Below are positions 54,783-64,000 of a DNA stretch of 64,000 nt, one piece after another; the first letter of the stretch is position 1; each line of letters starts with the position of its first letter. The DNA lies in contig NZ_CP059297.1 of NCBI RefSeq assembly GCF_017795885.1, positions 2,051,001-2,115,000 of the forward strand, given 5' to 3'. This stretch comes from Brevundimonas sp. AJA228-03 (lineage in GTDB: Bacteria > Pseudomonadota > Alphaproteobacteria > Caulobacterales > Caulobacteraceae). The notes below the pieces were generated by a model, which was not told the origin of the DNA, made no database searches, and saw nothing but the letters and a program-made list of their open reading frames with translations. The position numbers and the translations under genes are program-made.

Positions 54783-56129
54783 GTGTTCACCAAGGTCCTG
54801 ATCGCCAACCGCGGCGAGATCGCGCTGCGTATTCACCGCGCGTGCAAGGAGATGGGCATCTCCACCGTCGCGGTGCACTCCGAGGCCGATCGCGGTGCCA
54901 TGTGGGTGCGGCTGGCCGACGAGAGCGTCTGCATCGGCCCCGCCCCGGCCGCCAAATCCTATCTGAACATCCCCTCGATCATCGCGGCGGCAGAGATCAC
55001 CGGAGCCCAGGCCATCCACCCGGGCTACGGCTTCCTGTCCGAGAACGCCCGCTTCGCCGAAATTGTCCAGGCCCACGGCATGACCTTCATCGGCCCGACG
55101 CCGGAGCACATCCGCGTCATGGGTGACAAGATCACGGCCAAGCAGACGGTGCTTGCGGCCGGCATTCCCTGCGTCCCCGGCTCGGCCGGAGAGGTCGAGA
55201 CGATCGAGGACGCCATCGCAGCGTCGAAGACCATCGGCTTTCCCCTGATCGTCAAGGCGGCGGCGGGCGGCGGCGGGCGCGGCATGAAGGTCGCCCTGAC
55301 GCCGGAAGACCTCGTCGAGGCCGTCCAGACCGCCCAGACCGAAGCCCGGGCCGCCTTCGGCAACGGCGCGGTCTATATGGAGCGCTATCTCCAGAAGCCC
55401 CGCCATATCGAGATTCAGGTCGTCGCCGACAGCCACGGCAACGTCGTCCACCTGGGCGAGCGCGACTGTTCGCTGCAGCGCCGCCACCAGAAGGTGCTGG
55501 AAGAGGCCCCCTCGCCCGCCCTGTCGGCTGCGGAACGGATCGCCATCGGCCAGACGGTCAACAAGGCCATCGGCAAGATCGGCTATCTGGGCGTCGGCAC
55601 GATCGAGTTCCTGTGGGAGGACGGGGAGTTCTTCTTTATCGAGATGAACACCCGCCTGCAGGTCGAACATCCGGTCACCGAGGCGGTCACCGGGGTCGAT
55701 CTGGTGCGCGAACAGATCCGCATCGCCGCCGGTCTGCCGCTGAGCTTCACCCAGGAGGACATCCACTTCGAGGGCCACGCCATCGAGGTCCGGATCAATG
55801 CCGAAAACGCCGAGACCTTCGCCCCCTCGCCGGGGACCGTCACCGACTTCCATGCGCCGGGCGGTCTGGGCGTGCGGCTGGATAGCGCGATCTACGCCGG
55901 CTATTCGATTCCGCCCTATTACGACAGCCTGATCGGCAAGCTGATCGTCCACGGCCGCGACCGCGCCGAATGCATCGCCCGTCTGAAGCGCAGCCTGAAC
56001 GAGATGGTCATCGGCGGCGTCGACACGACCATCCCGCTGTTCCAGAAACTGCTGGCCGAGCCCGACATCCTGTCGGGAGACTACGACATCCACTGGCTGG
56101 AAAACTGGGCCAGGCGGCAAAAGGCGTGA
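54783..56129 (+). CDS. accC: Biotin carboxylase of acetyl-CoA carboxylase
   Basis: 448 residues from a GTG start. [23 protein letters not shown]-grasp glycine loop [27 protein letters not shown] with metal ligands, and the catalytic Arg/Lys region of the family are intact; [16 protein letters not shown] is standard. Carboxylates the biotin on AccB using bicarbonate and ATP. Co-transcribed with accB. Confidence 0.96.
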   Translation: MFTKVLIANRGEIALRIHRACKEMGISTVAVHSEADRGAMWVRLADESVCIGPAPAAKSYLNIPSIIAAAEITGAQAIHPGYGFLSENARFAEIVQAHGMTFIGPTPEHIRVMGDKITAKQTVLAAGIPCVPGSAGEVETIEDAIAASKTIGFPLIVKAAAGGGGRGMKVALTPEDLVEAVQTAQTEARAAFGNGAVYMERYLQKPRHIEIQVVADSHGNVVHLGERDCSLQRRHQKVLEEAPSPALSAAERIAIGQTVNKAIGKIGYLGVGTIEFLWEDGEFFFIEMNTRLQVEHPVTEAVTGVDLVREQIRIAAGLPLSFTQEDIHFEGHAIEVRINAENAETFAPSPGTVTDFHAPGGLGVRLDSAIYAGYSIPPYYDSLIGKLIVHGRDRAECIARLKRSLNEMVIGGVDTTIPLFQKLLAEPDILSGDYDIHWLENWARRQKA

Positions 56130-56166
56130 CCCCCCGGTCCTGTCCCTGTGGGGAAGGATAGCGACC

Positions 56167-56862
56167 GTGACCGACCCTGCGGCCTCCGTCTTCCCCCTGC
56201 CGGGTCTGTTCACCGCCGAGGCCCTGCTGGCGTGCTACGCCCGGGGCGTGTTCCCCATGGGCGAGGGTCGGGACGAGCCGCGGGTGTTTCTGGTCGAACC
56301 CGAGCAACGCGGCGTCATCCCTCTGGACGCCTTTCACATCCCGACCCGGCTTCGCAGGACCGTTCGCGCCGAACCGTTCGTCGTCCGGGTCGATACCGCC
56401 TTCGCCGCCGTCCTGGATGCCTGCGCATCGCCGTCACCGGGACGCGAGGACACCTGGATCAACGCCCCCATTCGCAGACTGTACGTGGAGCTGCACGCCC
56501 GCGGACGGGCCCACAGCATCGAGTGCTGGCGCGACGAGGTCCTGGTCGGGGGTCTCTATGGCGTGACCCTCGGCGGGGCCTTCTTCGGCGAAAGCATGTT
56601 CAGCCGCGCCACGGATGCCTCGAAAGTCGCCCTGGTGCATCTGGTCGCGCGGCTGCGCCGGGGCGGCTGGCGCTTGCTGGACGCCCAGTTCAGGACGCCT
56701 CACCTGGACCAGTTCGGCCTGATCGAAATGCCCCAGGCCGACTACCTGAAACGGCTGGCCATGGCCCTGGAGTCCGGTCCCGAGACGATGGCCCTGTCGA
56801 TCCCGCTGTCAGGGTCGGACGCCGTGGCCTATGCCTTGCAGCCGACGATCCAGGCGTCATAG
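56167..56862 (+). CDS. aat: Leucyl/phenylalanyl-tRNA-protein transferase
   Basis: Adds Leu or Phe to N-terminal Arg/Lys, creating N-end rule degrons for ClpAP/ClpS. 231 residues from a GTG. LACYARGVFPMGEG, VDTAFAAVLDACA, TWINAPIRRLYVELH, HSIECWRDEVLVGGLYGVTL, GGAFFGESMFSRATDASKVA and LLDAQFRTPHLDQFG are all family motifs. Its last 34 nt overlap the convergent DUF2155 gene. Confidence 0.94.
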   Translation: MTDPAASVFPLPGLFTAEALLACYARGVFPMGEGRDEPRVFLVEPEQRGVIPLDAFHIPTRLRRTVRAEPFVVRVDTAFAAVLDACASPSPGREDTWINAPIRRLYVELHARGRAHSIECWRDEVLVGGLYGVTLGGAFFGESMFSRATDASKVALVHLVARLRRGGWRLLDAQFRTPHLDQFGLIEMPQADYLKRLAMALESGPETMALSIPLSGSDAVAYALQPTIQAS

Positions 56863-57503
56863 ATCGGGTGCTGCAGACCACTGATCGCCGGTGTGGACGA
56901 GAACATCCAGCCCCGGAAGATCTGGCGCGGTGCCGTCCCCGGCGAGGCGCGGGGCTGAAGGGTGATATCCAGATAGGCGATGGCGTCCTTCACCACCTCA
57001 TTGTCGGCCGAGACCTCGCAGGCGCGGGCGGTAAAGATCAGATTGTTGTTGAACCGCACCGGTGGCCCGCCGACCTCGACCTCGAACCGCATGCTCTCGG
57101 CGGTGATCTTGTCGATGGCATCGACGATGGCGACGCGCCGACGCTGGCGCGGCGTGGGCGTGTCGGCGGCCAGACGCCTGGCCTTGTCCTCCTCGCTTTC
57201 GCCCTCGCCCTTGTCCGCCTCATCGGTGGCGGCGTCTTCTTCCTCAGAGACCGGGTCGGCGGCCAGATCGGTCGTCTCGACGGAAGGAATCGGAGGGGTA
57301 ATGGCGATGGGCTCGTCGGGGGCCGGATCGCCGGCCGGAGCCGCTTCCTGACCCGGGTCATTGCGCAGGGCATCACCGACAGGGTCCGCGGCCGGCCGGG
57401 CGTCCTGGGGCGGGCCGTCCTGTCGGCCACCGGCCACGACGACTCCGGATGTCGCCAGAACGACGGCGGCCGTGCCGGCCAGGACCCGGCGCAGGGCGGT
57501 CAT
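56829..57503 (-). CDS. DUF2155 exported protein
   Basis: 224 residues from the ATG at 57503. N-terminal signal or anchor (RRVLAGTAAVVLATSGVVVA), a long disordered acidic linker (SEEEDAATDEADKGEGESEE), then the conserved C-terminal DUF2155 domain: AIVDAIDKITAESMRFEVEV, RFNNNLIFTARACEVSADNE and IFRGWMFSSTPAISGLQHPI, ending YDAWIVGCKA with its two cysteines. Function unknown; widespread in alphaproteobacteria next to NDUFA12. Start overlaps the NDUFA12 stop by 4 nt. Confidence 0.9.
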   Translation of the reverse strand: MTALRRVLAGTAAVVLATSGVVVAGGRQDGPPQDARPAADPVGDALRNDPGQEAAPAGDPAPDEPIAITPPIPSVETTDLAADPVSEEEDAATDEADKGEGESEEDKARRLAADTPTPRQRRRVAIVDAIDKITAESMRFEVEVGGPPVRFNNNLIFTARACEVSADNEVVKDAIAYLDITLQPRASPGTAPRQIFRGWMFSSTPAISGLQHPIYDAWIVGCKA

Positions 57504-57892
57504 TCGGGCTTCCAGGCTTCGTAGTCGCCCGTTGCGGCAGGGCGCACGCCCTCGGCCGCCAGCGACCCCTGCGGATGCCAGGCCAGCGGCGTGCCGGTCA
57601 TATTGGGCAGATGATCCTTCTCCCACCGGCGGCGCGGCAAGGGAGCCTCGGTCGGCGGCTCGTCAAAAGTGTAGTGCAGCCAGCCGTGCCAGTCCGGCGT
57701 CACCTTGGACGCCTCGGCATAGCCGTCATAGACGACCCAGCGTCGCTTGCGGCCGTCATAGCTGATGTGGTCGCGTGACTGGTAATAGCGGTTGCCGTTC
57801 TCGTCGGTGCCGATCAGTTCGCCACGCCTGGCGATGGTGAAGAGTGTGCCGATCGTCGCGCCGGACGTCCAACCGAAGATTCTGCCGAGCAC
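57500..57892 (-). CDS. NDUFA12-like accessory subunit of complex I
   Basis: 130 residues. [40 protein letters not shown] and [20 protein letters not shown] then [14 protein letters not shown] are the hallmarks of NDUFA12 (B17.2). In alphaproteobacteria and mitochondria this subunit sits on the peripheral arm of NADH:ubiquinone oxidoreductase. The core nuo genes are elsewhere. Coupled to the DUF2155 gene. Confidence 0.94.
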   Translation of the reverse strand: MLGRIFGWTSGATIGTLFTIARRGELIGTDENGNRYYQSRDHISYDGRKRRWVVYDGYAEASKVTPDWHGWLHYTFDEPPTEAPLPRRRWEKDHLPNMTGTPLAWHPQGSLAAEGVRPAATGDYEAWKPE

Positions 57893-58097
57893 GGGGCCTA
57901 TCCAGTCCAGATTCGGATCGGCGGGAGGCCCGATCCAGAGGCGCGATCATAGAAACCGGCCCGGCCCGCGTCCAGCACTGACCCGAAATCCTTATTGCCA
58001 ACATCTTGGGGGTAACCTGCCCCGAAACCCCTACATCTATTGCAGACAGGCGGCGGCGCGCCCTAGGCTGTCGCAACGATCCTGTCCGGGCCCGCGA
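57893..58097. other. Intergenic region upstream of the NrdJ-like gene
   Basis: 205 nt between two divergent genes. It must hold both promoters. No clear -35/-10 pair, repeat or RNA element was recognised, and no cobalamin riboswitch-like box was seen. Confidence 0.3.
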
Positions 58098-60869
58098 ATG
58101 CGCTTTACCCCCCTCCTGTCCGACCTGACCGCGACCGTCGCCTGCGAAGCGCGCGAGATCGAGCGCGTCGGCCGGGTCGTGCGGGTCACGGCCCCGGCCG
58201 GCTGGAGCGACGCGCGGGTCGAGGCCTGGCTGGACTGGCACGACCGCTCGCCCGATGACTGGCCCAGGCTCGAAACCGCGCCGGGCCGGCAAGCGACCGG
58301 TGGAACGGCGATCCTCGACGGTGCCCTTGATCGCTGGGCCAACCGCCTCGCCGCCTGGGGCCGGGCCACCGGCATCTTCGCAGCGACGTCGGACGCGGAC
58401 ATCTTTGCCTCCGAGCTGGTTGCGAGCGTCCTGCTGGGCCTGGCCGCTCCGTCGTCGGTCCTCATGGAAGGCGCGAGAACACCGCACGCCTCCGAGGACT
58501 CCGGCGCCCCGACCCGCAATTCGAGCGTCTTCGACCTCGACGACCCCATCGTGCGCAACCGCTTCGAGGGCGATACGGCACGGCTGCGGACCGCGCGTGT
58601 CACGGCCCACGCCCTGTCGGGTGTCACCCGGACGCTGAAGGCCGTCACCCATGCCGTCCGCCGCTGCAATGGGCCGGCCTCGGTCTGCGGCGACCCGGCC
58701 GCGAATCCGGCCCTGGCCCGCGCTGCACTGGCGGCCCGGCGCGCGGGGGCCGATGACACGGCCATTCTGGATGCCATCGCCGGACGGCTGTTCTCCGCAC
58801 CCGAGCCCGAGCCGAAGGCCCCGATGCGCATCGTTTCCGTCGGCCAGCCGGACGCCCTCGTGGATGCGCCCCTGCGGGCAGCGGCAGACGCGGCCCTGGC
58901 CGACGACCTCGTGGTGGCCTTCTCCCTGCACGACGCCGAGGCCCTGGGCGACCTGTCGATCGCCCCGGGTTGCGCCCTGTCCCTGCCCTCCATTGCCGCA
59001 ACCCTGCCGGACCTGGTCCCGGCGCTTGATGCCCTGGCCCGGCTCTGGACCACGGCGCTCGAGATCGAGGTCGCCTGCGGATTCGCCGCGGACGGACGGC
59101 TGGCCAGACGCCGCCATGCGGTGCGCCCGATCATCATGACCCTGGTCGGCGGTCTGGAATGGCTGGTCGGCCAGCCGGAACGGTCCAGCCCGGAGAGTGC
59201 CTTCCAGTCGGCGGCCGGCCTGCTGGCCGCATCGGTATCCCTGGCGTCCAGCGAACTGGTCGAGACCCTCCGGCCCGCTCCAGCCTGGATGACGGCAGCC
59301 GACGAGGTCATCGCCGCCCTGCAGGCGCGTGAGGCCCGACTGGCCGGCCTCGACACCGAGCTTGGCCGGGCCGCCGCCTTGCGGACAGCCCAGGCCCTCG
59401 CCGCTGCCCAGGAATCCGGTCGACGGCACAGCCTGATCGCAACCGTGGCCGCGGACGCCGAGCGCGACCTGCGTCTGGGCATTTCGACGCTCGGCGCGGT
59501 GGACCTGTTCCAGACCCGCGACGGGGATCTTGTCCGCCGGCTGCATCCGGCCCTTGCCCAGGCCATCGAGGCTCAGGGAGCCGACGTGGAATCGGCCGAG
59601 CGCTGGGTTCTGGGCCGCCGCACATTGGTGGACGCCCCGATCCTCGGCCACGCGGACCTGGCCGCACGCGGCTTCACCGATACCGAGCTGGAAGCCGTGG
59701 AAACGGCCCTGGCCCATGTCGAGAGACTGGAAGACGCCTTCCACGCATCGGTGCTGGAGCCCGGCTTCGTCCGCGATGTCCTGGGGATCGACGAAGACAC
59801 CTTCGGACAGGGGCTCCTGCTGAGCCTTCTGGCGACGCCCGAAGAGATTTCCGTCGCCAGCGCCTATGTGTTCGGACACCGGGACCTCGCGGGCTGGCCC
59901 GATGCGCCGCCTCGACTGAGGGCGCTTCTGGCGGAGACGGGCCCGGCCGCCACCGACCTGACCCGTCTGGCGGAAGCCTTCAGCGACGTCATCGACCTGA
60001 CCGCGATCGAGCTGCCCAGCCAGGCCGGGATCGGCGCAGCCATGGCCACCCTGAACCAGGCGGCATCCGAGGGACATCGGGCCGTCCGCCTCTCCCGACG
60101 TCAGGCATCGGGCGAACCCCTGCTCGTCCTTCCGGAAACGGAACCGCTCAGGCGCATGCCGGACCCCGCGCCCCCGCCGCCGCCCGTCACCGAACGCGTG
60201 GTCGAGCGGGTCATCGAACGGGTCCGGACGCGTCGCAAGCTGCCGGACCGTCGCAAGGGCTATATCCAGAAGGCCGCTGTGGGCGGCCACAAGGTCTATA
60301 TCCATACCGGCGAATACGAGGACGGCGAGCTCGGCGAGATCTTCATCGACATGCACAAGGAAGGGGCCGCCTTCCGGAGCCTGATGAACAATTTCGCGAT
60401 CGCGATCTCGATCGGCCTGCAATACGGCGTGCCGCTGGACGAGTTCGTGGATGCCTTCGTGTTCACGCGGTTCGATCCGGCGGGACGCGTCACGGGCAAT
60501 GACCGCGTCGGGTCGGCCACCTCCATTCTCGACTACATCTTCCGCGAGCTGGGCGTCAGCTATCTGAACCGGACCGAGCTGGCCAATGCCGACGCCGAAC
60601 CTCTCAATGCCGACGGGCTGGGGTCGGGCAAGGCCGACGAACTGGTCCCCGCCGCCCGCTTCATTTCCAAGGGGTTCGCCCGGGGAACGACGCCGGACAA
60701 CCTCGTGGTCCTGCCGTTCGGCCGCAAGGCCGGGCCCGAGGTCAGCCCCTATGACAGGCGCGAGGCCGAAACCTGCCCGGCCTGTGGCGACTTCACGCTG
60801 CAGCAGCGCGGCGGGGCGCTGGTCTGCGATTCGTGCGGGGTTGCCCCCCAAGATGCGCGGTTGATTTGA
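58098..60869 (+). CDS. Degenerate class II ribonucleotide reductase (NrdJ) paralogue with TSCPD domain
   Basis: 923 residues from the ATG at 58098. The end is unmistakable Nrd[61 protein letters not shown] and [16 protein letters not shown] (TSCPD domain), then a CPACG/CDSCG zinc ribbon. Upstream parts also follow NrdJ in order: [60 protein letters not shown] and [14 protein letters not shown]. But no catalytic-cysteine or NPCGE-type radical motif was seen, and the core is shorter than the usual ~1200 residues. Probably not a reductase; perhaps a regulator or partner of true NrdJ. Confidence 0.8.
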   Translation: MRFTPLLSDLTATVACEAREIERVGRVVRVTAPAGWSDARVEAWLDWHDRSPDDWPRLETAPGRQATGGTAILDGALDRWANRLAAWGRATGIFAATSDADIFASELVASVLLGLAAPSSVLMEGARTPHASEDSGAPTRNSSVFDLDDPIVRNRFEGDTARLRTARVTAHALSGVTRTLKAVTHAVRRCNGPASVCGDPAANPALARAALAARRAGADDTAILDAIAGRLFSAPEPEPKAPMRIVSVGQPDALVDAPLRAAADAALADDLVVAFSLHDAEALGDLSIAPGCALSLPSIAATLPDLVPALDALARLWTTALEIEVACGFAADGRLARRRHAVRPIIMTLVGGLEWLVGQPERSSPESAFQSAAGLLAASVSLASSELVETLRPAPAWMTAADEVIAALQAREARLAGLDTELGRAAALRTAQALAAAQESGRRHSLIATVAADAERDLRLGISTLGAVDLFQTRDGDLVRRLHPALAQAIEAQGADVESAERWVLGRRTLVDAPILGHADLAARGFTDTELEAVETALAHVERLEDAFHASVLEPGFVRDVLGIDEDTFGQGLLLSLLATPEEISVASAYVFGHRDLAGWPDAPPRLRALLAETGPAATDLTRLAEAFSDVIDLTAIELPSQAGIGAAMATLNQAASEGHRAVRLSRRQASGEPLLVLPETEPLRRMPDPAPPPPPVTERVVERVIERVRTRRKLPDRRKGYIQKAAVGGHKVYIHTGEYEDGELGEIFIDMHKEGAAFRSLMNNFAIAISIGLQYGVPLDEFVDAFVFTRFDPAGRVTGNDRVGSATSILDYIFRELGVSYLNRTELANADAEPLNADGLGSGKADELVPAARFISKGFARGTTPDNLVVLPFGRKAGPEVSPYDRREAETCPACGDFTLQQRGGALVCDSCGVAPQDARLI

Positions 60870-61291
60870 CCGTGTTCAGCCACCCTTTGCGCGTCCGCTG
60901 GGGCGAGGTGGACGCGCAAGGTGTCGTCTTCAACCCGAACTATCTTGTCTATGCCGACGTCGCCGCCCTGGAGTTCTTCCGCGCCGCAGGTGTCCCCAGC
61001 GACGCCGACAGCGACATGGGCCAGAGCTATGTCGTCGATGCCCATGCGACCTTCCGCGCATCTGCCCGCTTCGACGACCTGCTGGATCTGCGCGTCTTCC
61101 TGACCCGGCTGGGCCGATCCAGCTACGCGATCCGGGTCGACATCACCCGGGCCGGACAGACGCTGGTCGAGGTGGACCTGACCTATGTCCGGGCCGTGGA
61201 CGGCGTGTCGATGCCCCTGTCCGAAGGGTTTCGGACCATCCTCGCCGGCATGGAAACGACGGTTCAGCAGATCGTAAGCCCTGTGCCCTAG
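60866..61291 (+). CDS. 4-hydroxybenzoyl-CoA thioesterase-fold acyl-CoA thioesterase
   Basis: About 141 residues from a TTG that overlaps the previous stop (TTGA); GTG at 60872 is the alternative. [20 protein letters not shown] then [17 protein letters not shown] is the hot-dog thioesterase motif with the catalytic Asp after V-x-Q-G. Releases CoA from acyl-CoA. Substrate unknown. YbgC-like by length. Confidence 0.88.
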   Translation: MTVFSHPLRVRWGEVDAQGVVFNPNYLVYADVAALEFFRAAGVPSDADSDMGQSYVVDAHATFRASARFDDLLDLRVFLTRLGRSSYAIRVDITRAGQTLVEVDLTYVRAVDGVSMPLSEGFRTILAGMETTVQQIVSPVP

Positions 61292-61338
61292 GGTCTCGCT
61301 CCAGACTGCCGCTGGCTGGCCGGATTCGGAATATCGTC

Positions 61339-61824
61339 TTGCATCGCGTGATCCTCGCCACTCTGCTCGCTTTGGCCGTGTCCGCCCCGGCCATGGCCCA
61401 GAATGCCGGACAGATCGCGCGCGTGCGCGGGGGGGCCAGCTGCGCAGGCTGCAACCTGTTCCAGGGCGATTTCAGCGGGCTCGAGGCGCGAGGCCTCAAT
61501 CTGTCGGGATCGCGGCTGCGCCAGGCGGACCTCAGCCTGTCGGTCATGAACCGCACCCGCTTCTCCAATGCCGACCTGCGCGATGTGGAGGCCTATGGCG
61601 GCGTGTTTTCCAGCGCCAGATTCAATGGCGCGAACCTGACCAATGCCAGTTTCGTCGGAGCCTATCTGGAGGGTGCCAGTTTCAACGGCGCGACCTTGAG
61701 CGGAGCGAACTTTTCCGGCGCCCGGCTTGCCCGGGCGACCGGTCTGACACAGAGACAGCTGAACGGGGCCTGCGGCGACGCATCGACCACCCTGCCCGGC
61801 TCGCTTCGCATTCCCGCCTGCTGA
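61339..61824 (+). CDS. Exported pentapeptide-repeat protein, copy A
   Basis: 161 residues from a TTG. Signal peptide LATLLALAVSAPAMA (then Q). Pentapeptide repeats (A-D/N-L-x-x type): FSGLEARGLNLSGSRLRQAD, FSNADLRDVEAYGGVFSSAR, FNGANLTNASFVGAYLEGAS and FNGATLSGANFSGARLARAT, forming a short right-handed quadrilateral helix. Cysteines before the helix (GGASCAGCN) and after it (LNGACGDASTTLPG ... PAC) could make disulfides. Adjacent to a longer paralogue with the same end motifs. Function unknown; in other systems such proteins bind DNA gyrase or membranes. Confidence 0.85.
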   Translation: MHRVILATLLALAVSAPAMAQNAGQIARVRGGASCAGCNLFQGDFSGLEARGLNLSGSRLRQADLSLSVMNRTRFSNADLRDVEAYGGVFSSARFNGANLTNASFVGAYLEGASFNGATLSGANFSGARLARATGLTQRQLNGACGDASTTLPGSLRIPAC

Positions 61825-61886
61825 AGACCTCCATTCTTACCGCGATTTAAGTAGGGTTTGGGCGCGTGACGGGGCATCTAGGCGGC

Positions 61887-62744
61887 GTGAAACAGTCCAT
61901 GTTCCAGTCTGCTCGCGTGAACGCCGCCCTCGCCGCCCTGACCCTTTCGGCCGGACTGTGTGGCGTCGTATCGCCCGTGACCGCCGGGAGCCGGCTCTAC
62001 GTCCAGGACCGCGAAGTCGCCCGTATGGTCTCGCTGGGCGGGTCGTGCAATCGCTGTGAGCTTTCGGGCCGCAATCTGTCCGGCGCGACCTTCGCGGGTG
62101 CCACCTTCATCTCGGCCACCCTGGTCGGAGCCAATCTGCGCGGCGCCGAACTGGTCGGTTCGAACTTCTCCGCCAGCGACTTCAGCCGCGCCGATCTGCG
62201 CGGTGCCCGGATCCAGGGCTCCAACTTTTCGACATCGAACTTTACCGATGCCTCGCTCACCGGTGCGGAAGCGACGGGGGCCAACTTCAATCGCGCCAAT
62301 CTGACGAACGCCAATCTGTCGGGGGCCGAGCTGTTCGGCACCACTCTCGCCAACCTGTCGGCGCGCGGGGCGTCGTTCGCAGGCGCGCAGCTGAACGCGG
62401 CCAATATGGCGGGCGGAGACTTCGCCTCGGCCAACTTCAACGGGGCCGAGCTGGATGGCGCGCGACTGGCCAATGCGACGTTCCGGGGCGCATCCTTCAC
62501 GGACGCCTCCCTGAGCCGGACCGACATCCGGGGGGCAGACCTGTCCGGCGCGCGCGGCCTGACCCAGGCCCAGGTGTCGGAGGCCTGCGGCGACGGGTCG
62601 ACCCGGTTGCCGGCTCGCCTCACGGTCCACAGCTGCTCCAGCCGGATGACCGTTCGCATTCCCGCCCCGCCGCGACCGCCCGCGCCTCCTGCGCCACCGT
62701 CACCACGCCGGAACATCATCATCGCGGACGGCGGCGAGCCCTGA
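61887..62744 (+). CDS. Exported pentapeptide-repeat protein, copy B
   Basis: 285 residues from a GTG (ATG at 61899 also possible). Signal-like ALAALTLSAGLCGVVSPVTA. About 30 pentapeptides follow, e.g. LSGATFAGATFISATLVGAN, LRGAELVGSNFSASDFSRAD, LRGARIQGSNFSTSNFTDAS and LTGAEATGANFNRANLTNAN. It shares with copy A the Cys pair before the helix (GGSCNRCEL) and the capping motif GLTQAQVSEACGDGSTRLPA. Unlike A, it ends in a Pro-rich tail (PAPPRPPAPPAPPSP). Lies 62 nt after copy A: tandem duplication with growth of the helix. Confidence 0.85.
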   Translation: MKQSMFQSARVNAALAALTLSAGLCGVVSPVTAGSRLYVQDREVARMVSLGGSCNRCELSGRNLSGATFAGATFISATLVGANLRGAELVGSNFSASDFSRADLRGARIQGSNFSTSNFTDASLTGAEATGANFNRANLTNANLSGAELFGTTLANLSARGASFAGAQLNAANMAGGDFASANFNGAELDGARLANATFRGASFTDASLSRTDIRGADLSGARGLTQAQVSEACGDGSTRLPARLTVHSCSSRMTVRIPAPPRPPAPPAPPSPRRNIIIADGGEP

Positions 62745-62763
62745 GGCCGCCCCCTGAACGACT

Positions 62764-64000
62764 TCAGATCCTGAGCGGCATGGCCGTGCGGATGTGGACG
62801 TCCTTCAGCTGACGTTCACCGGCCTCGGTCGGGGCGTTCATCAGCAGATCCTCGCCCTGCTGGTTCAGCGGGAAGGCGATGACCTCGCGGATCGCGACCT
62901 GGTTGGCCAGCAGCATGACGATCCGGTCGATGCCCGGGGCCAGCCCGCCGTGCGGCGGCGCGCCATAGCGGAAGGCGTTCAGCATGCCGCCGAACTGATC
63001 CTCGACCACAGAGGCATCATAGCCCGCGATTTCAAAGGCTTTCAGCATGATCTCGGCCTTGTGGTTCCGGATCGCGCCCGAACACAGCTCATAGCCGTTG
63101 CAGACGATGTCGTACTGATAGGCCAGGATCTCCAGCGGATCCCGGGTGTTCAGCGCCTCCAGCTCGCCCTGCGGCATCGAGAACGGGTTGTGGCTGAAAT
63201 CGACCTTCTTCTCTTCGTCCGACCATTCGAACATGGGGAAGTCGACGATCCAGCAGAATTCAAACCGGCCTTCGTCGATCAGTTTCAGCTCCGTGCCCAG
63301 GCGGGTCCGGGCCGAACCGGCGAACTTGTAGAAAACCTTCGGGTCGCCAGCGACGAAGAAGGCCGCATCGCCCTTGTCCAGGCCGAGCCCGGACATCAGG
63401 GCGTCGGTCGCCTCGGCTCCCAGATTCTTGGCGATCGGCCCGCCCCAGGCGTCGTTGTCGTCGGACCAGAAGATGTAGCCGAGGCCCGGCTGGCCCTCGC
63501 CCTGGGCCCAGTTGTTCATCCGGTCGCAGAAGGCGCGCGAGCCGCCACCGGGCGCAGGGATCGCCCAGACCGCGTTCTTTGCGTCCGCACCCAGAATCTT
63601 CGCGAACAGGCCGAACCCGCCGTCGCGAAAGCGGTCCGACACCTCGGCCATCTTGATGGGGTTTCGGGTGTCGGGCTTGTCGGTACCGTACCAGGCGATG
63701 GAGTCCCGGTAGGGGATGCGCGGGAAGGGATAGGGCGTCACCGACTTGCCGTCGGCGAATTCCTCGAACACGCCGTGCATGACGGGTTCGATCGCTGCGA
63801 AAACATCCTCCTGCGTCACGAAGCTCATCTCGACATCGAGCTGATAGAACTCCAGCGACCGGTCGGCGCGCAGGTCCTCGTCGCGGAAACAGGGCGCAAT
63901 CTGGAAATAGCGGTCGAAGCCCGAGACCATCAGCAGCTGTTTGAACTGCTGCGGGGCCTGCGGCAGCGCATAGAATTTGCCGGGATGCAGTCGCGACGGC
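62764..64000 (-). CDS. aspS: Aspartyl-tRNA synthetase, C-terminal part (5' truncated by window)
   Basis: Charges tRNA-Asp. The frame is open to the window edge; the N-terminal part lies beyond 64000. Visible: [20 protein letters not shown] then [20 protein letters not shown] (class II motif 2 region), the bacterial GAD-type insert, and [20 protein letters not shown] (motif 3). It ends [12 protein letters not shown]. Convergent with the pentapeptide-repeat gene. Confidence 0.96.
   Translation of the reverse strand, partial: PSRLHPGKFYALPQAPQQFKQLLMVSGFDRYFQIAPCFRDEDLRADRSLEFYQLDVEMSFVTQEDVFAAIEPVMHGVFEEFADGKSVTPYPFPRIPYRDSIAWYGTDKPDTRNPIKMAEVSDRFRDGGFGLFAKILGADAKNAVWAIPAPGGGSRAFCDRMNNWAQGEGQPGLGYIFWSDDNDAWGGPIAKNLGAEATDALMSGLGLDKGDAAFFVAGDPKVFYKFAGSARTRLGTELKLIDEGRFEFCWIVDFPMFEWSDEEKKVDFSHNPFSMPQGELEALNTRDPLEILAYQYDIVCNGYELCSGAIRNHKAEIMLKAFEIAGYDASVVEDQFGGMLNAFRYGAPPHGGLAPGIDRIVMLLANQVAIREVIAFPLNQQGEDLLMNAPTEAGERQLKDVHIRTAMPLRI

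Noticed and set aside
57756..60851. 1031-residue minus-strand frame opposite the NrdJ-like gene
   Set aside because: Composition is Gly/Arg/Gln-rich without motifs; the plus strand carries the clear TSCPD domain and zinc ribbon.

Overview
The window is a 64-kb piece of a GC-rich (roughly two-thirds G+C) chromosome from an alphaproteobacterium, most likely Caulobacterales and close to Brevundimonas. Supporting signs are a circularly permuted two-piece tmRNA beside an alphaproteobacterial SspB, an M23 peptidase-bactofilin pair, an NDUFA12 complex I subunit, Coq4, an RNase E ending in a GWW motif, and an IscR-headed SUF operon. The genus is inference; I ran no searches. Nearly all of it is ordinary chromosome. 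There is no prophage, CRISPR array, rRNA or tRNA gene.

Layout. 1-7.2 kb: end of gltA, a PP2C/kinase fusion, permuted ssrA, sspB, a secreted C13-type peptidase, a cyclophilin lipoprotein coupled to a RusA-like nuclease, a frame-broken fumC and a ccdAB toxin-antitoxin pair. 7.2-14.5 kb: small conserved proteins, a DMT transporter, Coq4, a SIMPL protein, UvrD/PcrA and a 28-bp inverted repeat pair. 14.5-22.1 kb: O-antigen ligase-like protein, parE, a DEAD-box helicase, a GGDEF protein and PlsC. 22.1-32.9 kb: one long minus-strand run, iscR-nifS-sufB-X-[sufC fragment-antitoxin-toxin]-sufC-sufD-sufS-sufT-sufA-metN-metI-metQ-tfoX, with most genes overlapping or abutting. 33-40.8 kb: alpha/beta hydrolase, NamZ-like protein, tyrS, bcp, M23 peptidase-bactofilin, and prfB with its programmed frameshift. 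40.9-47.9 kb: PBP1A, AmiC-type amidase and rne. 47.9-64 kb: M48 protease, DsbA-like protein, thiGS, aroQ-accB-accC-aat, DUF2155-NDUFA12, a degenerate class II ribonucleotide reductase paralogue, a thioesterase, twin secreted pentapeptide-repeat proteins and the C-terminal part of aspS.

How genes work together. ssrA and sspB are the tag donor and the ClpXP adaptor of one trans-translation disposal pathway. The SUF genes build and deliver Fe-S clusters under a predicted cluster-sensing repressor. The amidase, PBP1A, M23 peptidase, bactofilin and NamZ-like genes all act on the cell wall. aroQ-accB-accC-aat-DUF2155-NDUFA12 is a housekeeping cluster.

The most unusual structure is inside the suf operon. 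A toxin-antitoxin pair sits between sufB and sufC behind a 116-bp near-identical copy of the sufC 5' end. That copy encodes a 52-residue SufC stub whose stop overlaps the antitoxin start. Next in interest is a full-length NrdJ-like protein (58.1-60.9 kb) that keeps the class II reductase architecture but shows none of the catalytic motifs. fumC (several compensating indels) and sufB (one indel) are frame-broken and need checking against raw reads.
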